Source: an uncultured Opitutales bacterium (lineage in GTDB: Bacteria; Verrucomicrobiota; Verrucomicrobiia; Opitutales; Intestinicryptomonadaceae). From it: a stretch of DNA of 62,693 nucleotides. This document shows, piece by piece, positions 53,948 through 62,269 of the stretch; within the stretch, counting starts at the first letter, position 1, and each line of letters starts with the position of its first letter. The translations under genes were made by a program, and so were the position numbers. Below the pieces are notes generated by a model. The model saw nothing but the letters and a program-made list of their open reading frames with translations. It searched no databases and was not told where the DNA came from. The stretch covers positions 1 through 62,693 of the forward strand of contig CALXLN010000083.1 in the NCBI GenBank assembly GCA_944389215.1, given 5' to 3'.

Positions 53948-54457
53948 ATGAGAGAATGGATTAAGGCTATTATGGTTTTGCCGTTCAATGCGTTGGTCGT
54001 CATTCCGGCGTTGTTTTTATATTTTGGCGGCTATAAATTCGCTTTGCCGTCGCGTCTGTTTTTTGCTTTGGGAATCATTTTCTTCTTATCGGGAGCTTTT
54101 CTTTTTATCTGGACATTGGTTCTATTTGAAAAAGTCGGCAAAGGAACTTTGGCGCCTTGGTCGCCCACGCAGAACTTGGTTGTAAAGGGCCCTTATTGCT
54201 TTGTCCGAAATCCGATGCTTAGCGGTGTTCTTGCAATGCTTGCGGGAGAGTCTTTAATGTTGGGCTCGGTTCAGATTTTTGCATGGGCGGTTCTTTTCTT
54301 TGTAATAAATACTTTTTATTTCATTTTCGTGGAGGAAAAGGGTCTTTCCAAGCGTTTCGGTGTGGATTACGCCCTTTATAAAAAATCGGTTCCAAGATGG
54401 ATTCCGCGGCTTTCAAAATGGCAACTACCAAGCGATTCGTCCGGGAAGGGAGATTGA
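53948..54457 (+). CDS. Isoprenylcysteine carboxyl methyltransferase-like membrane protein
   Basis: 169 residues from the ATG at 53948. About four membrane segments. The conserved methyltransferase signature of the ICMT/PEMT family is visible: GPYCFVRNPMLSG near residue 90 and, at the C-terminus, EEKGLSKRFGVDYALYKKSV followed by PRWIPR. Bacterial members methylate lipids or unknown small molecules using S-adenosylmethionine. The target here is unknown. It lies 16 bases upstream of the sensor gene. Confidence 0.82.
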   Translation: MREWIKAIMVLPFNALVVIPALFLYFGGYKFALPSRLFFALGIIFFLSGAFLFIWTLVLFEKVGKGTLAPWSPTQNLVVKGPYCFVRNPMLSGVLAMLAGESLMLGSVQIFAWAVLFFVINTFYFIFVEEKGLSKRFGVDYALYKKSVPRWIPRLSKWQLPSDSSGKGD

Positions 54458-54473
54458 GTAAAAATATCAGGTT

Positions 54474-56327
54474 ATGACGCGCATATTAAAAGCATTATTT
54501 TTGCTGTGTTTGTCGATGCTTGCGGCAGGTTCTTTCGGCGCCGTTGAAAGCGCCCGCAAGAACATAGTTTTTGTGGGCTCGTATCACGACAACCACGTAT
54601 GGACCGGAAATGTGCGCGACGCGTTTGAAAAGGTTTTGCGGGATGCAAAAATAGACGCGGATTTTAGGAATATTTACCTTGATTCCAAAAACGTCTCAAA
54701 CCGGGATGTCAGGCGCAGAATGCTGGCAGAAATGCTTAAGAGCGGCGCCAAGGCCGATGTCGTTGTGGCGGCCGATTTGGAGGCGGCGGAGGCCATTATA
54801 GACGTATGCGGGGCAGAATTTCCCGATCTGCCGGTCGTAATAGTATCTATTTGGGATAAAAAGGATTTTTCAAAGAAAAACATAGCGGTTTGCGCGGCGG
54901 AAATAGGTGTTGAAAAAACTTTTCTGGCTGCCAAGAAGATGTTACCTTGGGTAAAGCGGTTTTATGTGCTTGCCGACAAAACCGATACGGGAGAATTCTA
55001 CCTCCGCGAGGCTAAGCGGCAACTGGAAAAATATTCTAAATCCGCTGAGTTCATATACGGTTCCAACGCCGATTCAGCCGAGGGCTTTCTTGAAGCTGCG
55101 AGAAATTTTTCCTCCGACAGCGCAGTCATATTGCTTACATGGCAGCGCGACGACAAAGGTGTCTATCATAATCCGCAGCTGATTTATCCGGCATTGGCTA
55201 AAGTGAGCAGCGCGCCGGTTTTTGCGGTTATAGACAATTTGATAGAGGGCGGATTTGTAGGCGGATATTCTCTCAAGGCTTCTGAGAACGGAAAGGTTGC
55301 GGCGGAAAGGACGCTTGAGATTCTGCGGAGCGGAAGCGTCGGGAATCAAAGGCTGAGGATTATACCGCCCGTGCCTATATTTAACGACGAAGCTTTGCAA
55401 AGATGGAAAATAGACGATTCTCTTGTCCCACCTGGAGCTGTAATTCTTAACGAACCTCCGTCGTTTATTAGCCAATATTTTCCGCCGATTGTTTTGTCTG
55501 CGGCGTTCGTGGTGTTGTTGCTGGTAATAGTATTTGCCGAATTCTTCCTTCATAGGAGATACAGAAGGCTTTCAGACAAGAATAAAATGCTTTACAAGCA
55601 TTTGGAAAACACCCTTGTTTCTCTCCCGGCGGGAGTTGAAATTTACGACGATTCGGGCTTTCTGATTACTGCAAACGACGCCGACAAGGTGATATTCGGC
55701 ATGTGCGGGCGCGGAGATTCTTTGGTGGGTTCGCTCAATATTTTTAAAGAGCCGAATTTGTCGGACGAAGTGAAGGCGGCGGTCAAAAATTCAAAACCTG
55801 TCGACACTGTTTTATTGTACGATTTCGATTCGGTTTCAAAAGCCAGATATTTTGAAACATCTTTGAAAGGGAAAAAACGCATTGCTTGCCGTGGGGCTCC
55901 CATATTTTCTACGGACGGGAAAAAGTGGTGTTATGCTTTGGTTTTTATGGATCTCACGGAGCGGTTGGCGAAGTCGCACTCTCTGCAATACTTTAAGGAT
56001 GTTTTAGACCTGGCGATGAAAACGTGCGGCATGTGCGTTTGGTTTATGGATGCGAAGACTTACGGCTTTGAAATTTTAAGCGGTGGCGACAATGTTTTTG
56101 CATTTAAAAATTTGGAGGATTTTTTCGATGCAGTCGCGCCGGAAATGAGGGCAGGCGTTAGAAGAACTTTCGACGGTCTGCTCGGCGGAAAAATCGATAG
56201 GGATTCGTTGGTTGTAAGCTACAGGAATTCCGAAGCGAAAAATTTGGAACATGCTGCTATATCGGTTGCGGGCGTGTCGTCGGGCAGTGAAATTGCAGGT
56301 ATTGTGGGCACATTTAAAAAAATTTAG
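54474..56327 (+). CDS. Membrane sensor-like protein: ABC-substrate-binding-like plus PAS domains, no kinase
   Basis: 617 residues with a signal peptide (residues 1-22). Residues about 30-310 resemble an ABC_sub_bind/periplasmic-binding fold (KNIVFVGSYHDNHVWTGNVR, DLPVVIVSIWDKKDF, GGFVGGYSLKASENGKVAA). One membrane segment near 330-352 (PPIVLSAAFVVLLLVIVFA). Two PAS-like regions follow: about 375-500 (LPAGVEIYDDSGFLITAND… ALVFMDLTERLAKSH) and about 505-615 (MKTCGMCVWFMDAKTYGFEI). The layout matches the input half of a hybrid sensor kinase, but the frame ends where the His-kinase domain should begin, at a poly-A stretch (AAAAAAATTTAG). Either a naturally short sensor or a truncated gene. Confidence 0.7.
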   Translation: MTRILKALFLLCLSMLAAGSFGAVESARKNIVFVGSYHDNHVWTGNVRDAFEKVLRDAKIDADFRNIYLDSKNVSNRDVRRRMLAEMLKSGAKADVVVAADLEAAEAIIDVCGAEFPDLPVVIVSIWDKKDFSKKNIAVCAAEIGVEKTFLAAKKMLPWVKRFYVLADKTDTGEFYLREAKRQLEKYSKSAEFIYGSNADSAEGFLEAARNFSSDSAVILLTWQRDDKGVYHNPQLIYPALAKVSSAPVFAVIDNLIEGGFVGGYSLKASENGKVAAERTLEILRSGSVGNQRLRIIPPVPIFNDEALQRWKIDDSLVPPGAVILNEPPSFISQYFPPIVLSAAFVVLLLVIVFAEFFLHRRYRRLSDKNKMLYKHLENTLVSLPAGVEIYDDSGFLITANDADKVIFGMCGRGDSLVGSLNIFKEPNLSDEVKAAVKNSKPVDTVLLYDFDSVSKARYFETSLKGKKRIACRGAPIFSTDGKKWCYALVFMDLTERLAKSHSLQYFKDVLDLAMKTCGMCVWFMDAKTYGFEILSGGDNVFAFKNLEDFFDAVAPEMRAGVRRTFDGLLGGKIDRDSLVVSYRNSEAKNLEHAAISVAGVSSGSEIAGIVGTFKKI

Positions 56328-56490
56328 GAAAATTAATTTAAAAGTTTCCTTTCTGGCGGCTTTGCTTTGTTCGGGCGGTTGTTTGGCCGGCGCCTTGGCG
56401 GGTAATACGGGGGATTAATAGCAAAGATTTTAAAAGTGTACGATTAAAAATGTTGCAAACGGAAAAATCATTAACAGCATATATACCATT

Positions 56491-56892
56491 ATGAAAAAAT
56501 TATTATATTTAGCTCTTTCATCAATCGGGATTTTTCTATGTTCCTGCACGACGAATGTCGTCGTGGATTCTCCAGCGTTCCCAATGGCTTCGTATGACGA
56601 AATTTCCGGCACATTCAGCGGAAAAGTCGTTGGAAATATAAATACTGCGTTTAGGGCAACGAATCTCGCCTTGGAGGATTTGAAATATTTTAGAGTCGGT
56701 CAGATACCCGGAAACAATTCTTGGCTTGTTTACGCCAGAGCTCTGCTTGACGATCAGATTGTCGTTTCGCTGGAACAGCTTCCGAACGAGGAGGTCGCCA
56801 TTGAAATCAGTTTCGGTTCCGGCAATTTGATGAAGAGCCAGCAAATATTCAACGCCATCACAAAGAATATGCGCTTGCTCGAACGCCGCTAA
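56491..56892 (+). CDS. Small lipoprotein, DUF3568-like
   Basis: 133 residues with a lipobox at FLCSC (Cys 19). The rest is a compact alpha/beta domain (NINTAFRATNLALEDLKYF, then EEVAIEISFGSGN, QQIFNAITKNMRLL) that resembles DUF3568-type small periplasmic lipoproteins. No function is known for that family. It is separated from the sensor gene by 163 bases and followed by a perfect terminator, so it is a single-gene unit. Confidence 0.65.
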   Translation: MKKLLYLALSSIGIFLCSCTTNVVVDSPAFPMASYDEISGTFSGKVVGNINTAFRATNLALEDLKYFRVGQIPGNNSWLVYARALLDDQIVVSLEQLPNEEVAIEISFGSGNLMKSQQIFNAITKNMRLLERR

Positions 56893-56915
56893 TTCCAAGC
56901 GCGAAAGATTTTTTT

Positions 56916-56951
56916 AAAGTCTTGCCGTAAAATGCGGCAAGACTTTTATTG
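56916..56951 (+). terminator. Rho-independent terminator after the small lipoprotein gene
   Basis: AAAGTCTTGCCG and CGGCAAGACTTT form a perfect 12-bp stem with a seven-base loop, ending in TTTTATT. Confidence 0.9.
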
Positions 56952-56956
56952 TATAT

Positions 56957-57328
56957 ATGGACTTACTTCAATTCCTGCCTTACTATCAGCATCTAAAGCT
57001 TGGAGGCCATATGGCTACGGCTTTGGTTGCGGCTTTTGCCGGAGGCGCCGGAATGCTGGCGGCGATGTCTTGCAAAGGAATTTCTGAAAATTTCTTTGCG
57101 CCTTTTGGGTTTTCGCTATTTGCTGCGTCAATCTTGTGGATTGCGCCTGCCGCCGTAACTTTTGAAGGCCGCGCCGCAGGTTTGTGCGCGTATGCTTTAA
57201 TGGTTTTATTTTTGCCGCTTATAAAATATTTCTTCCGCGTAGGCTGGAAAATAGCGGCCTTGGCGTGGGTTGCGTTTTTGCTTTCGCAAGCGGCCGTATT
57301 TTTAGGAGTATATTATTTGTTAAAATGA
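56957..57328 (+). CDS. Small membrane protein of unknown function
   Basis: 123 residues with about four membrane segments (MATALVAAFAGGAGMLAAM; FGFSLFAASILWIAPAAVTF; LCAYALMVLFLPLIKYFF; IAALAWVAFLLSQAAVFLGV). No recognisable family. Its stop overlaps the start of the peptidase gene (ATGA), so the two are translationally coupled. It starts only five bases after the preceding terminator, so its promoter probably lies in or before that stem. Confidence 0.7.
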   Translation: MDLLQFLPYYQHLKLGGHMATALVAAFAGGAGMLAAMSCKGISENFFAPFGFSLFAASILWIAPAAVTFEGRAAGLCAYALMVLFLPLIKYFFRVGWKIAALAWVAFLLSQAAVFLGVYYLLK

Positions 57329-58707
57329 AATTCGACACACTAAAGCTAATATCAGATCTCGTTAAATTTGAAAGCATTTCCGCCGATTCGTCCCGCGCGT
57401 CCGAAGTGCGCAAATGCGCCGAATTCTTGAAAGCGAAGTTTTCCGAGTTCGGATTCGAGACCTCTCTTTTTGAAACTTCCGGGCATCCGATTTTAATGGC
57501 AAAGCGCGACTGCAAGTCAGGCTCGCCAAAAATGCGCGTGTTGTGCTATGGCCATTACGACGTCCAGCCGGTCGATCCGGTAGACAAATGGGAAACTCCG
57601 CCTTTCGAGCCTGTCGTTAAAAACGGCAAAATATGGGGCCGCGGAACGGCGGACAATAAAGGGCCGACATCGTGCGTAATCGGCGGGCTTATGAATTTTC
57701 TGTCGAAAAACCCCGATGCCCCGATAGACGTCGCGTTCATGCTGGAAGGAGAGGAGGAAATCGGAAGCCCTAGCATGACAGATTTCATAAAAGAGCATTC
57801 TGATTTTATTTCCGGGTACGATTTTGTCATGCTAAGCGACACTTCAAGCGCCTCTCTCGACCAGCTTGTAGTCACCATAGGATTGCGCGGAACGGGCAGT
57901 TTCGACGCGGTTTTCAAAGGCGCCAACACCGACGTGCATTCAGGAATGTTTGGCGGGGCGATATACAATCCGATTCAGGCGATGGCGGAAGTTTGCGCCA
58001 GCCTGCATACTCCCGACGGCCTTATAAACATAGACGGATTTTACGACGGACTGGCAACGCTTTCCGATTGGGAGCGCGCGGAAATTAAAAAAAGCCCGTT
58101 TAGCGAGGATGAGATAAAGCGCCATTTGGGCTTGAAAGAACTCTATTGCCAGCCAGGACATACTCCCGCCGAGGCGTTGCGGGTCTTGCCCACGGTCGAG
58201 TTCGTCGGAATAGGCGGAGGATACCAAGGCGAGGATTCAAAGTCGGTGATTCCTTCCGAGTGCTTCTGCAAAATTTCATGCCGCACGGTTCCGCCGCAAT
58301 CGACTCGCGAGGCAGTCGAAAAGGTGAAAGCTGCAATGCGCGCTCGCACGCCCCGCCAGATAAGCGTGGAATTTATAGATTACGACTCTTGCGGCGATCC
58401 GTATTTTGTAGATCCGAAAGCCCGGCCTACGGACGCCAAATCCGCCGCGCTTTCTGCCGCGTTTTCCAAGATGGAAGACTGTGTGGAAAAAGTGTTCGGA
58501 AAAAAGCCCATATTTTTGAGGGAGGGCGCGAGCATTCCGCTGATGTCGCAAATAAAAAAAATTACTGGGCTCGATTGCCTTATGCTTGGCCTTTTCACGC
58601 CGCAGGACAATCTGCACGCGCCAAACGAAGGTTTCTATATTGAAATGGTTGACAAGGCCGTAAAATATTACGAGATGTTTTTCGAGGAGCTTGTCCGTCC
58701 GCAATAG
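57325..58707 (+). CDS. M20-family metallopeptidase (dipeptidase-like)
   Basis: 460 residues from the ATG at 57325, overlapping the upstream stop. M20 enzymes hydrolyse peptide or amide bonds with two zinc ions. The ligands are visible in order: CYGHYDVQPVDP (His and Asp), RGTADNKGPT (Asp), EGEEEIGSPS (Glu pair), and SDTSSASLDQL. The dimerisation domain carries HSGMFGGA. No signal peptide, so it is cytosolic. Closest by pattern to M20/M25/M40 dipeptidases. The substrate cannot be named. Confidence 0.9.
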   Translation: MKFDTLKLISDLVKFESISADSSRASEVRKCAEFLKAKFSEFGFETSLFETSGHPILMAKRDCKSGSPKMRVLCYGHYDVQPVDPVDKWETPPFEPVVKNGKIWGRGTADNKGPTSCVIGGLMNFLSKNPDAPIDVAFMLEGEEEIGSPSMTDFIKEHSDFISGYDFVMLSDTSSASLDQLVVTIGLRGTGSFDAVFKGANTDVHSGMFGGAIYNPIQAMAEVCASLHTPDGLINIDGFYDGLATLSDWERAEIKKSPFSEDEIKRHLGLKELYCQPGHTPAEALRVLPTVEFVGIGGGYQGEDSKSVIPSECFCKISCRTVPPQSTREAVEKVKAAMRARTPRQISVEFIDYDSCGDPYFVDPKARPTDAKSAALSAAFSKMEDCVEKVFGKKPIFLREGASIPLMSQIKKITGLDCLMLGLFTPQDNLHAPNEGFYIEMVDKAVKYYEMFFEELVRPQ

Positions 58708-58796
58708 CGGTTGGCGGATATTGTCCGCCGTGAAATTTCGGACGCCCGTTCCCGAGTGTTCTCAGCCAAATATATCAACCCGAAAATTGAAAAATC

Positions 58797-59237
58797 ATGC
58801 TAACCTGCCGCAAAACATATTTCGACATTCCTTTCGCGCACCGCCAGCACAAGCACGACGGACATTGTTCTTTCATACACGGGCACAACTGGGACATATC
58901 CGTAACATTTGCCTGTTACAATACTGATGAAAACGGTTTTGTTGTGGACTTTGGCAAGCTCAAGTTTCTAAAGGCGTGGATTGACGAGCATTTGGACCAT
59001 GCATGCGTATTTTCGACCGACGACCCGATTGTCGGTAAACTTCGCGCAGCCGCTCCCGAAGCGTGGAAAATATACCTTGTGGACCAGTGCTCGTGCGAGG
59101 GGCTCGCCGCGCATCTGTACAAAATTTTCAATAGGATGGTGCGCGAGCATACGGATTCCAGAGTGCGCGTGATAGCCGTTGAAGTCAGCGAAGACAAGAA
59201 GAACACCGCTTATTACTGCGAAGAAAATCTGGCTTGA
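58797..59237 (+). CDS. queD: 6-carboxytetrahydropterin synthase QueD
   Basis: 146 residues. It converts dihydroneopterin triphosphate to 6-carboxytetrahydropterin, the second step of 7-deazaguanine synthesis. The zinc ligands and catalytic Cys are visible at the N-terminus: [20 protein letters not shown] (His-x-Cys-x3-HGHNW). Further conserved features are VVDFGKLK and LDHACVF. Length is normal. It lies five bases before queE, so the two are co-expressed. Its substrate would come from folE2 at 26 kb. Confidence 0.93.
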   Translation: MLTCRKTYFDIPFAHRQHKHDGHCSFIHGHNWDISVTFACYNTDENGFVVDFGKLKFLKAWIDEHLDHACVFSTDDPIVGKLRAAAPEAWKIYLVDQCSCEGLAAHLYKIFNRMVREHTDSRVRVIAVEVSEDKKNTAYYCEENLA

Positions 59238-59242
59238 TTTTT

Positions 59243-59860
59243 ATGAAAAAATATCCCATTGCCGAACATTTTCTTTCAGTGCAAGGCGAAGGATGCCATA
59301 TGGGCAGGCGCGCATATTTTGTAAGAATGTTCGGGTGCAATGTAAAGTGTCCGTGGTGCGATTCCAAAACGGCATGGCAGGGAAACCCGGCAGGCGAGAT
59401 GTCGGCGGGGAAAATTCTGGAATCGGCGGAAACGTCCCGCGCTGAAATCGTAGTCATAACTGGAGGCGAACCGTGTATCCACGATTTGGCTCCGCTCTTG
59501 AAACTTTTGAATTCCGCGGGTTTAAAGGTCCATCTTGAAACTTCTGGCACGCTTCCAATCGTGGAATCCGATTCCGCGCGTTTCGATTGGATTGCGCTCA
59601 GCCCAAAGATTTTTCATCCGCCTCTTGTAGAAACTCTTTTGAGGGCCGACGAGCTTAAGCTCATAGTTTCTTCTCCGGTCGAGCTTGACGCCTATTCGCG
59701 GATTGTTTCCGCTTCCCGCGCGTCGAGCATATGGCTGCATCCGGAATGGAGCAGGGCGGAAGACAAATCTCTGCTCAAGGCGCTTTCTGACTTTGTCGCA
59801 AAAAACGGAAATCCGTTTAGATTGGGCTGGCAACTGCACAAGAATTTTTTTGTGCGTTAG
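59243..59860 (+). CDS. queE: 7-carboxy-7-deazaguanine synthase QueE (radical SAM)
   Basis: 205 residues from the ATG at 59243; an in-frame TTG overlapping the queD stop is less likely. The iron-sulphur cluster motif is CNVKCPWC (CX3CX2C), followed by DSKTAW. The substrate-binding GEGCHMGRRAYFVRM and SAM-binding VVITGGEPCIHDL are present. It rearranges 6-carboxytetrahydropterin to 7-carboxy-7-deazaguanine. queC, queF and tgt are not in the window. Confidence 0.93.
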   Translation: MKKYPIAEHFLSVQGEGCHMGRRAYFVRMFGCNVKCPWCDSKTAWQGNPAGEMSAGKILESAETSRAEIVVITGGEPCIHDLAPLLKLLNSAGLKVHLETSGTLPIVESDSARFDWIALSPKIFHPPLVETLLRADELKLIVSSPVELDAYSRIVSASRASSIWLHPEWSRAEDKSLLKALSDFVAKNGNPFRLGWQLHKNFFVR

Positions 59861-60004
59861 CGGCGCGGCTCTTAAGAGAACAAAACGCAGGTGTTTAGAC
59901 CTGAAAAAATTAAAGAAAACAGTCTTTTGTTCAGCGAAATTATGGCGCAGATAATTTTTTTTCAGCTTTTGTTTATAAAAAAGATTGTTTCTTGTACCTC
60001 CTAT

Positions 60005-60200
60005 AAAAAAATAGAGACCCCCGCCTGTGCCGTCTTGCCGGGTTGGTTTCGCAGCCTCCTAAAACGAGGTGGGTGCTTCCGATGCGACTTTTGTCTTCCG
60101 TCTGAAAACGGCTTGACAGCCATCGCCTCAGGTCAAGCTCCCTGAATATTGTCATTAAGGCGGGGAACCGGTAGGGCAGTCTCGAACACTGCAGAGGTCG
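60005..60200 (-). ncRNA. ssrS: Probable 6S RNA (SsrS)
   Basis: About 196 bases on the reverse strand between convergent or unrelated genes. A TATAAT box lies seven bases before the expected 5' end, and the RNA ends in GGCGGGG-GTCTC followed by T7. The 5' and 3' parts pair (CCCCGCC with GGCGGGG; GAGAC with GTCTC), giving a long closing stem. The middle reads ACCTGAGGCGATGG, resembling the central-bubble CCCTGAGCCGAT of known 6S RNAs, and the 3' side has GCACCCACCTC with a small CCTC…GAGG hairpin, as in many 6S RNAs. 6S RNA binds the housekeeping RNA polymerase and acts as promoter mimic. Another structured RNA is possible. Confidence 0.6.
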
Positions 60201-60206
60201 TACCTG

Positions 60207-60237
60207 ATTATATTGCACGAGCCTGTTAAAATTGCAA
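60207..60237 (-). promoter_or_regulatory. Promoter of the 6S RNA candidate
   Basis: On the reverse strand, TATAAT (60212-60207) is a perfect -10 box; TTGCAA (60237-60232) is a possible -35 with a long 19-base spacer. Confidence 0.6.
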
Positions 60238-60425
60238 GTTTTTCTTGCCCTTCGGGAATTTTTTACAGACTGTTTTCTGCGTTTTCCTTTTGGTTGAAAC
60301 GCAAAAAAAAGCGCGGAAAATCCGCGCTTTGGCAGTTTTAATAAATTTAAGGGCTTCAATTTTCGCGCGCCGCCTTTAAACAGTGCGCCGCAGTTTTTTT
60401 GCGCTTTTTAGCCCGCGGAGACAGG
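60238..60425. other. Intergenic region upstream of the 6S candidate
   Basis: Part of the 565-base gap between queE and the esterase gene. Apart from the 6S candidate, its promoter and the terminator at 60303-60330, nothing is recognised; 59861-60004 is AT-rich and also empty. Confidence 0.5.
60303..60330 (-). terminator. Terminator of the esterase-side operon
   Basis: On the reverse strand AAAGCGCGGA and TCCGCGCTTT form a perfect stem with a short loop and a following T8, about 96 bases after the esterase stop. Confidence 0.8.
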
Positions 60426-61268
60426 CTACTTTTTTGCGGCTTGCGCAGCAAAAAATTTGGAGAAGAAAAGCGCCTGGTAATCTATGGCGTTGTTCCAATA
60501 TGGATGGTTATGCACGCCGGGGCGGACTGTGTAGTCGTGCGGAATATTGCGGTAGAGCAGCTCGCGGTGAAGCTTTTCGTTAACTTCGTAGAAGAAGTCT
60601 CCCGTTCCGCAGTCAATGGCTATTTGAAGCTGCCCGGGGCGGACTTTGTCCAACTGCGTCATTACGGTATGGTCGTCCCAGTTCTTCGGATTGTCCCATT
60701 TTTCGCCGAGAGATTTTGCCATATCCCAGTTGTAGGGGAAGGGGCGTATGTCTACGCCGCCGCTTAAGGAACCGCACGCCCCGAACAAGTCTTGATGCCT
60801 AAATGCGAGCCACAATGCGCCGTGCCCGCCCATGCTGAATCCCGTTATTGCCCTTGCTTTGCGGTCTGCTATGGTGCGGAAGTTTTTGTCGATTTGCGGT
60901 ATCAATTCGTTGATAATATAGGTTTCGTATTTTAACGAGGGGTTTACGGGGCTGTCCCAGTACCAGCTGCGTGCGCCGTCGGGGCATACGAAAATTACGT
61001 TAAACAGCGACGCCAACTGCTGCAAATTCGGCTTTGTATGCTTTGCCCAAGTCTTGTAGTCTCCGCCGAAACCGTGAAGAAGATATATCACCGGATAGCG
61101 GGCGTTTTTGTCGGTTATGTAGGAATCTGGAAGCACGACATACGCCGGAATTTCCTTGTTCATTGCGGCGCTTGTCGAATTGAAGACCTGTTCTTTTTCT
61201 TCCTGCGCGCATGCAAACGAAACCGCAAACATTGCGGCTACTGATAATATAATTTTAAAAACTTTCAT
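60426..61268 (-). CDS. Secreted CE1-type carbohydrate esterase (esterase D-like)
   Basis: 280 residues with a signal peptide (MKVFKIILSVAAMFAVSFACA). Alpha/beta-hydrolase of the esterase family (PF00756): oxyanion region YLLHGFGGDYKTW, nucleophile GFSMGGHG, the acid near DCGTGDFF, and His in RPGVHNHPYW. CE1 members include acetyl-xylan and feruloyl esterases and S-formylglutathione hydrolase; export and the carbohydrate setting favour a polysaccharide or glycan esterase. It follows the DUF4886 gene by 82 bases. Confidence 0.85.
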   Translation of the reverse strand: MKVFKIILSVAAMFAVSFACAQEEKEQVFNSTSAAMNKEIPAYVVLPDSYITDKNARYPVIYLLHGFGGDYKTWAKHTKPNLQQLASLFNVIFVCPDGARSWYWDSPVNPSLKYETYIINELIPQIDKNFRTIADRKARAITGFSMGGHGALWLAFRHQDLFGACGSLSGGVDIRPFPYNWDMAKSLGEKWDNPKNWDDHTVMTQLDKVRPGQLQIAIDCGTGDFFYEVNEKLHRELLYRNIPHDYTVRPGVHNHPYWNNAIDYQALFFSKFFAAQAAKK

Positions 61269-61350
61269 AATATGGTATTCGTATTTTCTATTAAAAAAAA
61301 CTCAATAAATATTGTGTAGAATTTGTTTCCGCGCTCGTAGGCGGTTGCCC

Positions 61351-62268
61351 TTACCGCGTGGCGTTGGGCTGTTTGAAGGTCGCAACAGTGCGCTGCGCCA
61401 CCGAACGCAAAAATTTTGCGTCGTCCGGGTCTATCCCCTTCGGGACAAACGTTATTTCTTCGGCGCTTTTTTCGAAAAAGAAAGCGAACCACACGCACGC
61501 TTGCAGGTATTCGCCTCGCTCGTTCAAATGTATGGAGTCTCTATTTATGCGCATATTTCCGTCTTTGCCTTTTATCCATCTCAATTTTCCGACGATGGAA
61601 CCGCTCTGGTCGGGAAGTTCGGGATATTTTAGCTTTTTCAAAGTTTCGGCGCCGTAGTCTTTGAATTTTACTTTTTGTTCGTTCCGGGCGTTTTGCACTG
61701 CAAGCCCCGTCGGGATTACACGCAGATTCAATTCCTTGGCGCATTCGGCGTAAGCTTGCTCAAGCCGTTTGAACATTTCGGTTTGGTCCATATTCCATTC
61801 TCCGCCCTTTCTGATTCTGGGGTCGTCGGAGCGGTACGACCACGTTTGCTGCAATACAACTTCGGCGGACGGCGCGTTCTCATTGACGTACTCTTTTATG
61901 TTTTTTGCAAAGGGCTGGTAGGTTTCGGGGCGCCAGCTCTTGTGGCTAGCCTGTTGAATGGTTACGAAGTCCCATTTTTTGCTCTTTAAAATTTCCTTAA
62001 GCGTCTGGGTGGCTTTGCGGTATAGCTTTACATCGGGAGATTTTTCCTCGCGCAGTATGTACGACCAATGCCTGTCCAATTCGCATCCTCCGTGGTTTGC
62101 GCGCTCCATTACAAGCTCGCAGCCGGGCACGGACGCGGCGGCTTGCGGAAGGTATTTGAAAGCGCTGTCGGCAAAGCTGTTGCCTATGGTCAGCAGCTTT
62201 ATTTCCTTCGCAATGAGCGTCGAAAACGCGGATGCGAAAAGCAGTGCGATTATTAGGATTTTTCTCAT
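61351..62268 (-). CDS. Secreted SGNH-fold hydrolase (DUF4886)
   Basis: 305 residues with a signal peptide (MRKILIIALLFASAFSTLIA). KEIKLLTIGNSFADSAFKYL is the DUF4886 opening, where the GNSFADS Ser is the nucleophile of the SGNH/GDSL fold. Block ANHGGCEL carries the Gly, TIQQASHKSW the Asn-equivalent region, and RDSIHLNERGEY the Asp-x-x-His pair. Likely a carbohydrate esterase or deacetylase on exported glycans. The preceding partial gene ends one base before this start, so the three form one operon. Confidence 0.85.
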   Translation of the reverse strand: MRKILIIALLFASAFSTLIAKEIKLLTIGNSFADSAFKYLPQAAASVPGCELVMERANHGGCELDRHWSYILREEKSPDVKLYRKATQTLKEILKSKKWDFVTIQQASHKSWRPETYQPFAKNIKEYVNENAPSAEVVLQQTWSYRSDDPRIRKGGEWNMDQTEMFKRLEQAYAECAKELNLRVIPTGLAVQNARNEQKVKFKDYGAETLKKLKYPELPDQSGSIVGKLRWIKGKDGNMRINRDSIHLNERGEYLQACVWFAFFFEKSAEEITFVPKGIDPDDAKFLRSVAQRTVATFKQPNATR

Positions 62269-62269
62269 G

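Noticed and set aside
56328-56424. Lipoprotein-like peptide (LAALLCSGGCLAGALAG) after the sensor gene
   Set aside because: It lacks a start codon of its own and is only open in the +1 frame of the sensor; kept only as a note in the sensor finding.
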